Shown: piece by piece, positions 16,993-27,100 of the stretch
Layout: each line of letters opens with the position of its first letter
Position numbering within the stretch: the first letter of the stretch is position 1
Program-made: the position numbers and the translations under genes
Source: Prevotella sp.
Lineage (GTDB): Bacteria > Bacteroidota > Bacteroidia > Bacteroidales > Bacteroidaceae
Reading direction: 5' to 3'
NCBI GenBank assembly: GCA_017410365.1
Contig: JAFQQY010000015.1
Location: 1 to 64,000 of the forward strand
Length of the DNA stretch: 64,000 bases
The notes under the pieces: model-generated
The model's input: only the letters and a program-made list of their open reading frames with translations
The model's database searches: none
What the model was told of the DNA's origin: nothing

Positions 16993-19900
16993 ATGAAGTA
17001 TCTACATTTGTTGCTTCTATGCTTGTTTTTCCCTCTCGCCTCTTCGGCGAATATCTGGGAAACCCAGTACAAGCAGATTGAGCAAAGCATCAGGCAACCA
17101 GAATTTGCCAACAAAGAGTTTGTTATCACCAAGTACGGAGCCAAGCCTGAGGCAAAGGCTGCCGTTAACCAGAAGGCCATCAACAAGGCCATTGCAGCAT
17201 GTTCCAAGGCTGGCGGCGGCAAGGTTATCATCCCTGCAGGCAAGTGGAACACTGGCGCCATCGAACTGAAGAGCAAGGTCAACCTTGTCATCGAGGAGGG
17301 TGCCACACTGCAGTTCGTTTTCGAGCCTGAGCTCTACCCTATCGTTCCTACCCGTTGGGAAGGTGTCGACTGCTGGAACCTCTCTCCATGTATCTATGCC
17401 TACAAGGCTACCGACATTGCCATCACCGGCAAGGGAACCATCGACGGCGGCGGCAACAACAACACATGGTGGCCATGGTGCGGCGCTCCTCGCTACGGAT
17501 GGAAGGAAGGCATGGTAAGCCAGCGCAACGGCAGCCGTGCCCGTCTGCTCAAGATGGCAGAAGATATGGTTCCTATGGACGAGCGCCGCTTCACCAAGGA
17601 GGATGGTCTGCGTCCACAGCTGGTTAGTCCTAACCTCTGCGACGGTGTGCTCATCGAAGGTGTAAAGATGCTTGCATCGCCATTCTGGGTAATCCACCCA
17701 TTGCTTTGCAAGAATGTTACAGTACGCAACGTAACTGTAATCAACAACGGTCCTAACGGCGACGGCTGCGACCCTGAGTCATGCGACGGCGTGCTTATCG
17801 AGGGCTGCCACTTCGACACTGGCGACGACTGTATTGCCATCAAGAGCGGACGCAACAACGACGGTCGTCTCTGGGCAAAGCCAAGCGAGAATATCATCAT
17901 CCGCAACTGCGAGATGAAAGACGGTCATGGCGGCGTTGTTATCGGGAGCGAGATTTCCGGCGGTTGCCGCAACGTGTTTGCAGAGAACAACAAGATGGAC
18001 TCTCCTAACCTTGACCGCGTTGTTCGCATCAAGACCAACCCTTGCCGTGGCGGTGTCATCGAGAATATTTATTGCCGCAACATCGAGGTAGGCCAGTGCC
18101 GTGAAGCAGTGCTCCGCATCAATCTTGACTATGAGCGCAACGAGATTTGCTGCCGTGGTTTCAACCCTGTCGTTCGCAACGTCAACCTTGAGAACGTAAC
18201 CTGCAAGAAGAGCAAGTACGGCGTTCAGATTATCGGTCTCGACAATCTTACAAACGTATATGACATCAACCTGAAGAACTGTAAGTTCGACGGCGTTGCC
18301 GATGGCAACAACATCACCGGCCGCACAAAGGACATCAAGTTCGACAACGTGATGATAAACGGCAACCTCTGCCTCACGGAGAAACCGTTCAAGAACTACA
18401 GCCAGTGGCTCACATGGTCAGAGATGCAGCGTTATCCTAAGTCTTATCTGCTCGACTTCTCTACTCGTCCAAAGTGGAGCTATGTAATGGGTATCGAACT
18501 GGAGTCTATGCTCGACACATACCTGAGATATGGCGACGAGAACATCCGCAAGTATTGCCAGGAATATACCGACACCATGATTAATGCTGCCGGCGACATC
18601 CGCGGCTATAAGATGCTCGACTATAACCTCGACAATATCCGCACTGGCCACTTCGTTACTCGCATGTACGAACTGTACCCAGAGGCAAAGAATCTGCTTG
18701 CCATGAAGACCATGATGAAGCAGCTCGAGAAGCAGCCGCGCACCAACGACGGCGTTTACTGGCACAAGGCCATCTATGCATATCAGGTATGGCTCGACGG
18801 TATCTTCATGGGTCTCCCTTATCGCGTGCTCACTGCCAACCTCCTCACCAAGCAGGGCGAGATGAAGGAGAAGGCTGCACAGAAGATCTACAACGATGCC
18901 GTTGAACAGATTCTGAAGACCTACACCCGCACGCTCGACCCGAAGACTGGCCTCAACCGCCACGCATGGGACGAGACCAACCACACCTTCTGGGCCGACA
19001 AGCAGACTGGCCTGAGCCAGCACTGCTGGGGACGCGCACAGGGATGGTACACAATGGCACTCGTCGAACTGCTCGATGCTCTGCCTGCCGACTACGCTCG
19101 TCGTGCAGAGGTTGAGGAGGTACTGAAGAAAGACTTCGACGCCATCATCAAGTGGCAGGACAAGAAGACCGGCACATGGTATCAGGTAATGGACAGTCCT
19201 GAGCGCGAGGGCAACTACCTTGAGTCAACATGTACCTCAATGTTCGCCTACTCTATGCTCAAGGCCTACCGCAAGGGCTATGTCACAGACATCAAGTATC
19301 GCGATGCCGGCATCAGGGCCTACAAGGGTATTATCAAGAACTTCATAAAGGTTCATCCAGACAAGACCATCTCTCTCACTCAGTGCTGCGCCGTTGCAGG
19401 CCTTGGCCCGGCTGCCACACCAGAGGTAGAGGCTGCCATGAAGAAGGTCAACCCTAAGGGCAAGGTTAAGCACAACGCCCGTCGTGATGGTTCATTTGAA
19501 TACTACCTTAGCGAACCTATCCGCGATAACGACGCAAAGGGTATCGGTCCGTTCATCTGGGCATCACTGGAGATGGAGATGATGGGCTACGATGCAGAGA
19601 ACATCACCGCAAGCATCGACCGCAAGGCGGTAGTAACAAGAAATAATCCTATAGTTAACGAAGCCGACCCTCTGGCTTCGTTAACTGTTGGTAACGGCCA
19701 CTTCGCCGCAACCGTTGACGTAACAGGCCTGCAGAGCTTCCCTTTTGACTATGAGGCAGGTGTGCCTCTCAACACGATGTCAGACTGGGGATGGCATTCA
19801 TTTAAAAACACCAACAACCTGCAGCGTTCTGAAACAGAGAAGGCCTACGACTTCGGCCATGGCCACAAAGAGGTTTATGCTGTGGAGTTTAAGAAAGGCG

Positions 19901-21771
19901 GCGGCAGAGACCAGCAGGCCACGGAGTACTTCCGAGTAAATCCTCACCGCCTTAATCTCGGCACCATCGGTTTCGAACTGAAAGACAAGGGCGGCAATCC
20001 CATTGCACTGAAAGACCTTACCAATATCAGTCAGGAACTGATGCTTTGGGACGGCAAGATCGAGTCTAAGTTCACCGCCGACGAAACTAACGTAGAGGTT
20101 ACTACTGCCTGCATGCAGGACAAGGATTGCATGTTCGCCCGCATAAAGAGCGACATGCTTAAAGACCAGCGCGCCACCATCAGCTTCAAGTTTGCCTACC
20201 CTACTGGCAAGCATGCCGACAGCGGTGCCGACTGGAACAGCGCCGACAAGCACCAGTCGCAGATTGTGGCTTCCGACAAGAACTATGCAACAATAGCGCG
20301 CACCGTTGACGCCACCACATATTTCGTCACTATCAAGTGGGAGGGCAATGCCACTCTTAAGGAAGTTGCGCCCCACCACTTCACTCTTTCTACAACCGAC
20401 GACCTGCTTACATTCTGCGCCGAATACACACTGCGCCAAAACCGCATGCGCCCTGCACCATTCGAGTATGACCAGACCCACAAGGCAGTGCTTAAGGCAT
20501 GGCCACGCTTCTGGCTTAAAGGAGCTATTGCTGATTTCAGCCAGTGCACCGACGAGCGTGCCAAGGAACTGGAGCGCCGCGTGGTTCTCTCGCAGTATCT
20601 CACATACATCAACTGCGCCAACACCACCGTACCGCAGGAAACCGGTCTTACCTACAACACATGGTTCGGCCGTCCTCACCTCGAAATGACATGGTGGCAC
20701 ATGATCGACTTCTCTCTCTGGAATCGTCCAGAGGTGCTCGCCACCGTTCTCGACTGGTACAACGACGTTGCTTATCCAGAAGCCATCAACATCGCCAAGC
20801 GACAGGGCTTCAAGGGTGCACGCTGGATGAAGATGACCGACCCATGGGCTGGCGAGGCACCTTCAAATACTGGTTCGTTCCTCACATGGCAGCAGCCACA
20901 TTATATATATATGGCAGAGGAGATGTACCGCCACAACCCTTCAAAGGCTACATTGAAGAAATATGCCGAGCAGGTAGAGGCAACGGCTGTATTCATGGCC
21001 GACTTCGCACAGCAGTGTGCTCCACGAGAAGGCAAGATAAAGCTTTTCGGACAGACTGCCATGCAGGAGTCAATGTCAAAGGATTTCTCTTACAACCATC
21101 CTTTCGAGCAGGCCTACTGGCACTACGGACTCAGCGTAGCACAGAAGTGGCGTGAGCGTCAGGGACTGGAGCGCAATGCAGAATGGGATGCCATAATCAG
21201 AAACATGGCTCCTCTTGCAGAGAAAGATGGCATTTATACTGCCGGCGAACCGCTCAAACCATTCAACGCCAGTGCCAAGCAAGAGGGTTTCGACCCGTTC
21301 ATAGCAGCGGCACAGGTTGGCTGCAAGGATATCTCTGAAGAAGATTTCTATCTCAAGTGCCGTTCCGACCACCCTGCCGTTCTCGGAGCATGCGGTCTCT
21401 TGCCTGCCACTCCGCTCTACGACAAGCAGAAGATGGTGAAGACTCTCAACTGGGTTATGGACAACTGGAACTGGCCTACCACATGGGGATGGGACTACGG
21501 AATGGTTGCCATGTGTGCCGCTCGTCTTGGCGAGACAAACACCGCCCTCAACGCTCTGCTCATCGACAAGCAGAAGAACACTTATCTCAAGAACGGCCAT
21601 AACTTCCAGGAACCAAAGCGCCTGCGCCTCTACATGCCGGGCAACGGTGCACTGCTCACAGCCGTGGCTATGATGTGTGCCGGTTGGGACGGAACAACCG
21701 AACACAACCCAGGCTTCCCTAAGGACGGCAAGTGGAACGTGCGCTGGGAGGGATTCCAGAAGATGCAGTGA
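16993..21771 (+). CDS. Three-domain pectinase: GH28 polygalacturonase, GH105 and C-terminal six-hairpin glycosidase
   Basis: The 1592-residue secreted protein has a signal peptide (residues 1-19). Residues about 38-460 are a GH28 beta-helix with NGDGCD (Asp257), TGDDC (Asp278/279), DGHGGVVIGS (His312) and RIKTN (Lys347), all catalytic positions intact. Residues about 470-870 form a GH105 unsaturated (rhamno)galacturonyl hydrolase with HAWDE at 657-661. From about 880 to the end is a further glycosidase-like domain with a beta-sandwich start (SLTVGNGHFAATVDVTG) and an (alpha/alpha)6 barrel (HLEMTWWHMIDFSLWNRPE). I cannot assign its family. One polypeptide could thus cut polygalacturonan and process unsaturated ends. 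Base composition is clearly more GC-rich than the genes to its left. Confidence 0.88.
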   Translation: MKYLHLLLLCLFFPLASSANIWETQYKQIEQSIRQPEFANKEFVITKYGAKPEAKAAVNQKAINKAIAACSKAGGGKVIIPAGKWNTGAIELKSKVNLVIEEGATLQFVFEPELYPIVPTRWEGVDCWNLSPCIYAYKATDIAITGKGTIDGGGNNNTWWPWCGAPRYGWKEGMVSQRNGSRARLLKMAEDMVPMDERRFTKEDGLRPQLVSPNLCDGVLIEGVKMLASPFWVIHPLLCKNVTVRNVTVINNGPNGDGCDPESCDGVLIEGCHFDTGDDCIAIKSGRNNDGRLWAKPSENIIIRNCEMKDGHGGVVIGSEISGGCRNVFAENNKMDSPNLDRVVRIKTNPCRGGVIENIYCRNIEVGQCREAVLRINLDYERNEICCRGFNPVVRNVNLENVTCKKSKYGVQIIGLDNLTNVYDINLKNCKFDGVADGNNITGRTKDIKFDNVMINGNLCLTEKPFKNYSQWLTWSEMQRYPKSYLLDFSTRPKWSYVMGIELESMLDTYLRYGDENIRKYCQEYTDTMINAAGDIRGYKMLDYNLDNIRTGHFVTRMYELYPEAKNLLAMKTMMKQLEKQPRTNDGVYWHKAIYAYQVWLDGIFMGLPYRVLTANLLTKQGEMKEKAAQKIYNDAVEQILKTYTRTLDPKTGLNRHAWDETNHTFWADKQTGLSQHCWGRAQGWYTMALVELLDALPADYARRAEVEEVLKKDFDAIIKWQDKKTGTWYQVMDSPEREGNYLESTCTSMFAYSMLKAYRKGYVTDIKYRDAGIRAYKGIIKNFIKVHPDKTISLTQCCAVAGLGPAATPEVEAAMKKVNPKGKVKHNARRDGSFEYYLSEPIRDNDAKGIGPFIWASLEMEMMGYDAENITASIDRKAVVTRNNPIVNEADPLASLTVGNGHFAATVDVTGLQSFPFDYEAGVPLNTMSDWGWHSFKNTNNLQRSETEKAYDFGHGHKEVYAVEFKKGGGRDQQATEYFRVNPHRLNLGTIGFELKDKGGNPIALKDLTNISQELMLWDGKIESKFTADETNVEVTTACMQDKDCMFARIKSDMLKDQRATISFKFAYPTGKHADSGADWNSADKHQSQIVASDKNYATIARTVDATTYFVTIKWEGNATLKEVAPHHFTLSTTDDLLTFCAEYTLRQNRMRPAPFEYDQTHKAVLKAWPRFWLKGAIADFSQCTDERAKELERRVVLSQYLTYINCANTTVPQETGLTYNTWFGRPHLEMTWWHMIDFSLWNRPEVLATVLDWYNDVAYPEAINIAKRQGFKGARWMKMTDPWAGEAPSNTGSFLTWQQPHYIYMAEEMYRHNPSKATLKKYAEQVEATAVFMADFAQQCAPREGKIKLFGQTAMQESMSKDFSYNHPFEQAYWHYGLSVAQKWRERQGLERNAEWDAIIRNMAPLAEKDGIYTAGEPLKPFNASAKQEGFDPFIAAAQVGCKDISEEDFYLKCRSDHPAVLGACGLLPATPLYDKQKMVKTLNWVMDNWNWPTTWGWDYGMVAMCAARLGETNTALNALLIDKQKNTYLKNGHNFQEPKRLRLYMPGNGALLTAVAMMCAGWDGTTEHNPGFPKDGKWNVRWEGFQKMQ
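19654..19685 (+). repeat. Perfect 12-bp inverted repeat at a domain seam
   Basis: GTTAACGAAGCC and GGCTTCGTTAAC flank an 8-nt loop inside the fusion gene. They encode residues about 888-898, exactly between GH105 and the C-terminal glycosidase, in a locally AT-richer linker. Confidence 0.85.
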
Positions 21772-21777
21772 TTTTTT

Positions 21778-21818
21778 AGTTGACGAGTTGACAAGTTGTA
21801 TGAGTTGATGAGTTGACG
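21778..21818. repeat. 8-bp tandem repeat (AGTTGACG type)
   Basis: Five imperfect units: AGTTGACG, AGTTGACA, AGTTGTATG, AGTTGATG and AGTTGACG. They lie just after the fusion gene stop and before its terminator. Confidence 0.8.
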
Positions 21819-21832
21819 AGAACTTTTATAAG

Positions 21833-21862
21833 GACGCACATTTTATTGTGCGTCTTTTTTTT
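21833..21862 (+). terminator. Intrinsic terminator after the GH28-GH105 gene
   Basis: GACGCACA and TGTGCGTC pair around a 6-nt loop and are followed by eight T. This is a classic rho-independent terminator. Confidence 0.92.
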
Positions 21863-21882
21863 CAAGAATAAATAAAAAATAT

Positions 21883-21890
21883 TACCTTTG
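21883..21890 (+). promoter_or_regulatory. -7 element for the first PL1 gene
   Basis: TACCTTTG matches TAnnTTTG. It overlaps the upstream in-frame ATG at 21888, which argues that translation starts at 21927 instead. Confidence 0.6.
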
Positions 21891-21926
21891 CACATTGAAA
21901 CTAAACAACTCGATAATATTCACTTT

Positions 21927-23654
21927 ATGAAAAAACTATTGCTTACAGGATTAACAACCATCATCAGTGCTGCTGCCATGGCACAGGCACCTGCTTTTCC
22001 AGGTGCCGAAGGTCACGGACGTTATGTCACCGGCGGGCGCGGCGGCACGGTCTATCATGTCACCAACCTTAACGACAGCGGCACAGGTTCCTTGCGCGAG
22101 GCTCTGGGCAAGAGCGGAAAGCGAACAATCGTCTTCGATGTGGCGGGAACAATCAAACTGAGTTCGGACATCAAGGTTTCAAAAGGCGACGTCACCGTAG
22201 CCGGACAGACAGCGCCAGGCGACGGCATCACGCTCGCCAACTACACCATCAACATGTCTGCAAACAATGTCATCATCCGCTTCATCCGCAGTCGCCGAGG
22301 CAATGCCGTTGACATCAACGAGGGAGCCGATGCAATCTGGGGACGCCAGCGCAGCAATATCATCCTCGACCACTGCTCTTTCAGCTGGAGCATCGACGAG
22401 GTGGCATCGTTCTACGACAACCGCAACTTCACCATGCAGTGGTGTACCATTGCCGAGGCACTCAACAACGCTGGTCATGGCAAGGGAGCTCATGGCTACG
22501 GCGGCATCTGGGGAGGCAAGAACGCATCATTCCATCACAATCTGCTCATCCACCTCAACAACCGTGTGCCACGCTTCAACGGCGCTCGCTATGCCTGGAG
22601 CGGCTACGACACCTCAAAATATCCTAACACCATACAGGCAGAGCGTGTTGACTTCCGCAACTGCGTAATGTACAACTGGGGCAGCGGCGGCTGCTACGGC
22701 GGTCCGGGCGGCGGTTATATCAACATGGTGAACAACTACTACAAGGCTGGTCCGGGCACAAAGAACAAGACCCGCGTCACACAGGTATCTAAGTCCGACA
22801 GCGGCAACGGCGGCGACAATCCGTTCCCAGATTACACCAGCCGCTACTATATCAACGGCAACTACGTTACGGCTGCCGGTGCCAGCGCTGCCAACTACGA
22901 CTGGAAGGGCGTTGTCTATGACAGCGGCATACCTACCGTCAACGGCGAGCGTTGCATGAACGACCCTAACAACTACTACGGCGAGGGTGCAGGCTATGTC
23001 AAGATAAAGCTTGACGAACCTATTGACGCCGGAGAAGTGACCACCCACAATGCCGAGATTGCCTACCTGAAGGTAATGCAGTATGCCGGAGCATCGCTCA
23101 GCCGCGACAGCCACGACGAGCGTTATATGCGCGAGACCCAGAACGGCACTGCCGAGTATATGGGCAGCGTGACAAAGGTCAAGGGCATTATCGACTCGCA
23201 GAACGATGTAGGAGGATGGCCTACACTCAACAGCGGCACTGCCCCACTCGACTCCGACAAGGACGGTATGCCTAACGACTGGGAAACAGCCAACGGACTC
23301 AACCCCAACAGCAACGACGCCAATCAATACACCATCGACCCATACAAGTACTACACCAACCTCGAAGTATATATCAACAGCCTCGTTCAAGACATCATGA
23401 TAGGCGGCAACAAGGCAAGCCAAGATGCCGTTAAGGAATACTACCCAGCCTACACCAAGGCCGACGGCACCTTTGTGGCAGCCATCAATGCCGAGGTGGC
23501 AGGAATTGAAGAAGTAACAAATAGCGAGATTGTTGAAACACAATTCTTCAACATGCACGGTGTAAGAATTGATACCCCTTCGAAGGGTGCATTTATTCGA
23601 ATAGACAAACTTGCTAACGGCAAAAAGAATGTAAAGAAGATTATCATCAGATAA
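21927..23654 (+). CDS. Secreted pectate lyase, PL1 family
   Basis: The 575-residue protein has a signal peptide ending near AAAMA-QAPAF. The PL1 beta-helix starts FPGAEGHGRYVTGGRGG and carries IIRFIRSRRGN, SWSIDEVASF and GHGKGAHGYGG. The basic site is in NNRVPRFNG, where the Arg is the expected Bronsted base region. It would cleave polygalacturonate by beta-elimination with calcium. DSDKDGMPNDWE near residue 440 looks like a calcium-binding thrombospondin type-3 style stretch. The last 40 residues (FFNMHGVRIDTPSKGAFIRI...) match the C-terminal tail shared by other secreted proteins here. The start at 21927 gives a clean signal peptide. Confidence 0.92.
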   Translation: MKKLLLTGLTTIISAAAMAQAPAFPGAEGHGRYVTGGRGGTVYHVTNLNDSGTGSLREALGKSGKRTIVFDVAGTIKLSSDIKVSKGDVTVAGQTAPGDGITLANYTINMSANNVIIRFIRSRRGNAVDINEGADAIWGRQRSNIILDHCSFSWSIDEVASFYDNRNFTMQWCTIAEALNNAGHGKGAHGYGGIWGGKNASFHHNLLIHLNNRVPRFNGARYAWSGYDTSKYPNTIQAERVDFRNCVMYNWGSGGCYGGPGGGYINMVNNYYKAGPGTKNKTRVTQVSKSDSGNGGDNPFPDYTSRYYINGNYVTAAGASAANYDWKGVVYDSGIPTVNGERCMNDPNNYYGEGAGYVKIKLDEPIDAGEVTTHNAEIAYLKVMQYAGASLSRDSHDERYMRETQNGTAEYMGSVTKVKGIIDSQNDVGGWPTLNSGTAPLDSDKDGMPNDWETANGLNPNSNDANQYTIDPYKYYTNLEVYINSLVQDIMIGGNKASQDAVKEYYPAYTKADGTFVAAINAEVAGIEEVTNSEIVETQFFNMHGVRIDTPSKGAFIRIDKLANGKKNVKKIIIR

Positions 23655-23672
23655 ATTCACTATCCCTTTTCC

Positions 23673-23733
23673 AGTTCCGCCAAATTCTTATATGAACACA
23701 ATCTGTTTCATTAAGAATTTGGCGGAACTTTTC
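23673..23733 (+). terminator. Terminator with 18-bp perfect stem
   Basis: AGTTCCGCCAAATTCTTA (23673-23690) pairs exactly with 23712-23729 and is followed by TTTTCG. The loop holds a further ATGA/TCAT pairing. It ends the first PL1 transcript. Confidence 0.85.
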
Positions 23734-23784
23734 GTATAAATATACAGTCTTGCTAAAAGCCCTTTTTCTTTCATAAAAAGTAAT

Positions 23785-23865
23785 CTGGCACTTCTCTTTC
23801 AGTAAACTGGCACTTTACGATGAGAGATCTGGCACTTCTCTCTTAGTAAAGTGCCAGTTTACTAA
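23785..23865. repeat. Hairpin cluster A with constant CTGGCAC core
   Basis: Four copies of CTGGCAC or its complement lie within 81 bp (23785-23791, 23807-23813, 23829-23835, and GTGCCAG at 23851-23857). Three have different but self-complementary flanks: GTAAA/TTTAC, GAGAGA/TCTCTC and TTAGTAAA/TTTACTAA. Copies 2 and 4 also form an 18-bp inverted repeat (23801-23818 with 23846-23863). The cluster lies between the PL1 terminator and the CE8 promoter. A related cluster lies at 54.5 kb. Confidence 0.85.
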
Positions 23866-24073
23866 ATCGCAACAAAATTCCCTGTTTTTTCAACCTAATG
23901 ACCGAGTGTAATAATATACACGGAAAGCGTATATTAATACACTTCAATAAAAATCATCCCAATGTTTCAATTTGCAGTGCAAGTTAGCTATAAAATACAC
24001 AATTTGACCAAATAATCCACCATTATTAATTATTATTACCCCTACAAAATTTTAATAATAAAATAAAATAATG

Positions 24074-24081
24074 TATCTTTG
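24074..24081 (+). promoter_or_regulatory. -7 element for the CE8 gene
   Basis: TATCTTTG matches TAnnTTTG, 66 nt before the start codon. The upstream region 23870-24070 is AT-rich and shows no other gene. Confidence 0.6.
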
Positions 24082-24147
24082 CAACCGAATTGACTAACTA
24101 AACTGAAATTAAACCAATAACTTTATTAAATAACAAATTATTAACTT

Positions 24148-27100
24148 ATGATTAAAAACATTTCAAGGTATGTCCTTGCTTTGCTTATGATGGTGGTAGC
24201 GATGCCATCCTTTGCTGCATTTAAGGACTTCAAGATTGACTTGACAGCATACAATGATGCTTCAAGTCTGTTGACCGCCGAGGAAGTTTCAAGCAAAACG
24301 AGCTTCGAGTTCGGTATTGCTGTTGCTGACGACGGCACTGTTTCAAGAGTTGGCGCAACCGACGCTTCGGCTGTAGCTGTAATCAGTGGCCAGTATCACA
24401 ACGACCACGGCTGTACAGGTGTTAAACTTGTTGTGCCAGTTGACGGCGCTGTGAAGATTGGAGTTGGCAACTGTACTTATTCTGGTCACACAGTAAAGGT
24501 GACAGATGGTTCAGGTGCTGAGGTTGCATCATTTGCTGTTGGCACAGGATGCTGGAGCCGCAATAAGTCAGACGATGTTGTTACATTCGGCTATTATCGT
24601 GGCGGCGCAACTACACTCACTATCGAGTCTAAAAGCTACACTCCTTATATGATGGTAGCAGCTGCCTCTGATATTCCTACAGAATACACTGCAACATTCA
24701 GTTGGGGAGATGCTGCACAGGAAGGTTCACTGCCTGCAAACATCAAGGTTAATGAGGGCGAATCAATTAAGATTCCTGTAAACTTCACATTATTCCAGGA
24801 AGGCAAGACTCTGACAGGTTGGACAGACGGAAAGAACACATATGCTATCGGCGAGGAAGTGAAGATGACTTCAGACCTTACCCTTACTCCTGTATTCACA
24901 GCCAATGCTGTAGCTCTTGCTGACCGCACTGAGCCAGTGACAATCAAGTGGGACTTCCAGCAGAAGAACGGTGCGCCTGCAGTAGCCTACCAGAACAAGA
25001 CTGGTTTCTGGGTAGCACAGGCTGTTGTTAATGGCAAGACTATAGATGTTAAGACCGACTTCGACACAAACAATGGCGGTAAGTTTGCTAACGGCAACTG
25101 GCAGGATTGGGCACAGCTCAATGGCGGCACTAAGTTCACAATTCCTTCATGCAAGGGTGCCATTGTTAATGTAGAGGCATACAATGCTTTAGGAACAGGC
25201 GACAATCCATTGAAAATTGATGGGCAGAGCGACTATGTAAGTGACAAGACCATTAGTTACGAAATAGCAAATACAGCAGAGACTATCGATGTTGTAATTG
25301 GTTCTGAGGGTTCTTACTATCGTTATATCCAGGTTGTCCTCCCTGTTGTACAGTCAACAGGCGGCAAGACATATAACAATGAGGCTGCTAATATTGTTTG
25401 GGATCTCAACGATGTTGACCTCTATGCTACTCCAAACGTACTGACTCCAGAAGGTGCATTCACACTTTGCACAGTTAGCACTGGCGACTTCACAGTTGGC
25501 GTTGATGCACCAAATGCAGGTGCAAACAATGGCGTTAAGATGCTCAAGCTCCAGCCTAACGGCGACAACAGAAGCGTTGAGTTCATCGCAAAGCCATGCA
25601 AGGGTCTTACATTCACAGCAACAAAGGTTTCTGCAAAGGTTGCACGCTTCGGTACTGACGGCGGTTTGCTCACTGTTACCGTAAAGAATGCAGAAGGCGA
25701 AGAGGCTGTTCTTGCTTCAGGTTTGATTCCTGCTCGCAACAATAAGGATCAGGCTAGCGACAAGCATGGTGCTGAGGAAAAATATACTACCGAATTCACA
25801 TTGGATGTTCCTGCAAGTCTTGCAACATCAGAGAGCTTCACACTCGTCATAACAGAGGAAGGCAGTCTTGGTGCTACAAAGCAGATTGGTATCGGCGATG
25901 TTCACATCGAAGGAACTGTTAACGGTACAACAGAGGCTGTTGCCAAATACACAATCTCAGCAAAGGCAAATCCAGAGAACGGCGGTTCTGTAAATGTTTA
26001 TCCAAACGGCAATGAGTTTGACGCAGGCACAGAACTGAAGCTTACAGCAACAGAGAAGTTCGGTTTCGATTTCGTTAACTGGACAGACGCAACAGGTGCT
26101 GTTCTTTCTGAAGAGGCAGTATATGTACACACTCTGAATGATAATGTTGAACTTACAGCAAACTTCAAGCAGGTTAACACCTACGAACTTGCTATCACAC
26201 TTGACGGTGGCGCTAACGACTATATGGTACAGTTGGCACCGGCTCCAACAATTGTTGACGGAAAGACCATGTATGAGGAAGGCACAGAGGTTGCGCTTAC
26301 AGCAGCAAGCAACGCCATCCTTACATTCAACAGTTGGAGCGACGGACAGACATCAAGCGAGATTAAGGTTAACATGACCGAGAATATCGCTCTTACTGCC
26401 AACTACTCTGCCATCGACTACATCGTTGGTTGGGACTTCTACAGAAGAGGCAACAACGGTCGTGTGGCTGACTTCTACAGTACAGCGGACAATGAGGCTG
26501 CACAGCTTATACTGACAAACGAAAGCGGTTCTATCACTGGCTGGCTTGACAAGAGTACAGAGGCTGCCAACGGTTATGAGTCAATGAAGGGCGCTGCCGT
26601 TAACTGGCAGAAGATTGGCGACAAGTACTACTATCAGACAAAGATTAATGCAAGCGAGTTTACAAACATCAAGGTTCAGGCCCAGATGCTGTACAACTAC
26701 ATCGCACACAAGACACAGAAGATTGAATACTCTGTTGACGGTACTAACTGGACTGAGGCTGGTCGTGCAACAATGCCTGCTGCAAAGACAGTTACAGACA
26801 TTGAGGCTACACTCGGCGAAGATGCAAACAATGCTTCTGAACTTTATATCCGCTTCATCCCTGACTACACATCTGATCGTGACGGTAGCGGCGACGGCGA
26901 TGCAAGCAACGACGGAACTTCTATCACAAACATCTTCGTGACAGGTACAATGAAGCTTGTTGACGACGGTAAGGCTCCGGCACTCGTAAGCACTGTTCCA
27001 GCAACAGGAGCAGCTAACGCTTCTGCCAACGGACGTGTGGTAATGACATTTGACGAGAAGATTAAGCTTACTGCAGCTGCAAAGGCAACTCTTAACGGTG

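Noticed and set aside
19798-20700. 300-codon minus-strand open frame inside the GH28-GH105 gene
   Set aside because: It is antisense to a well-supported coding domain, has no family motif and reflects GC-rich codon bias on the other strand.
22614-23660. 348-codon minus-strand frame over the first PL1 gene
   Set aside because: It is a Val/Ala-rich shadow of the PL1 reading frame with no known motif.
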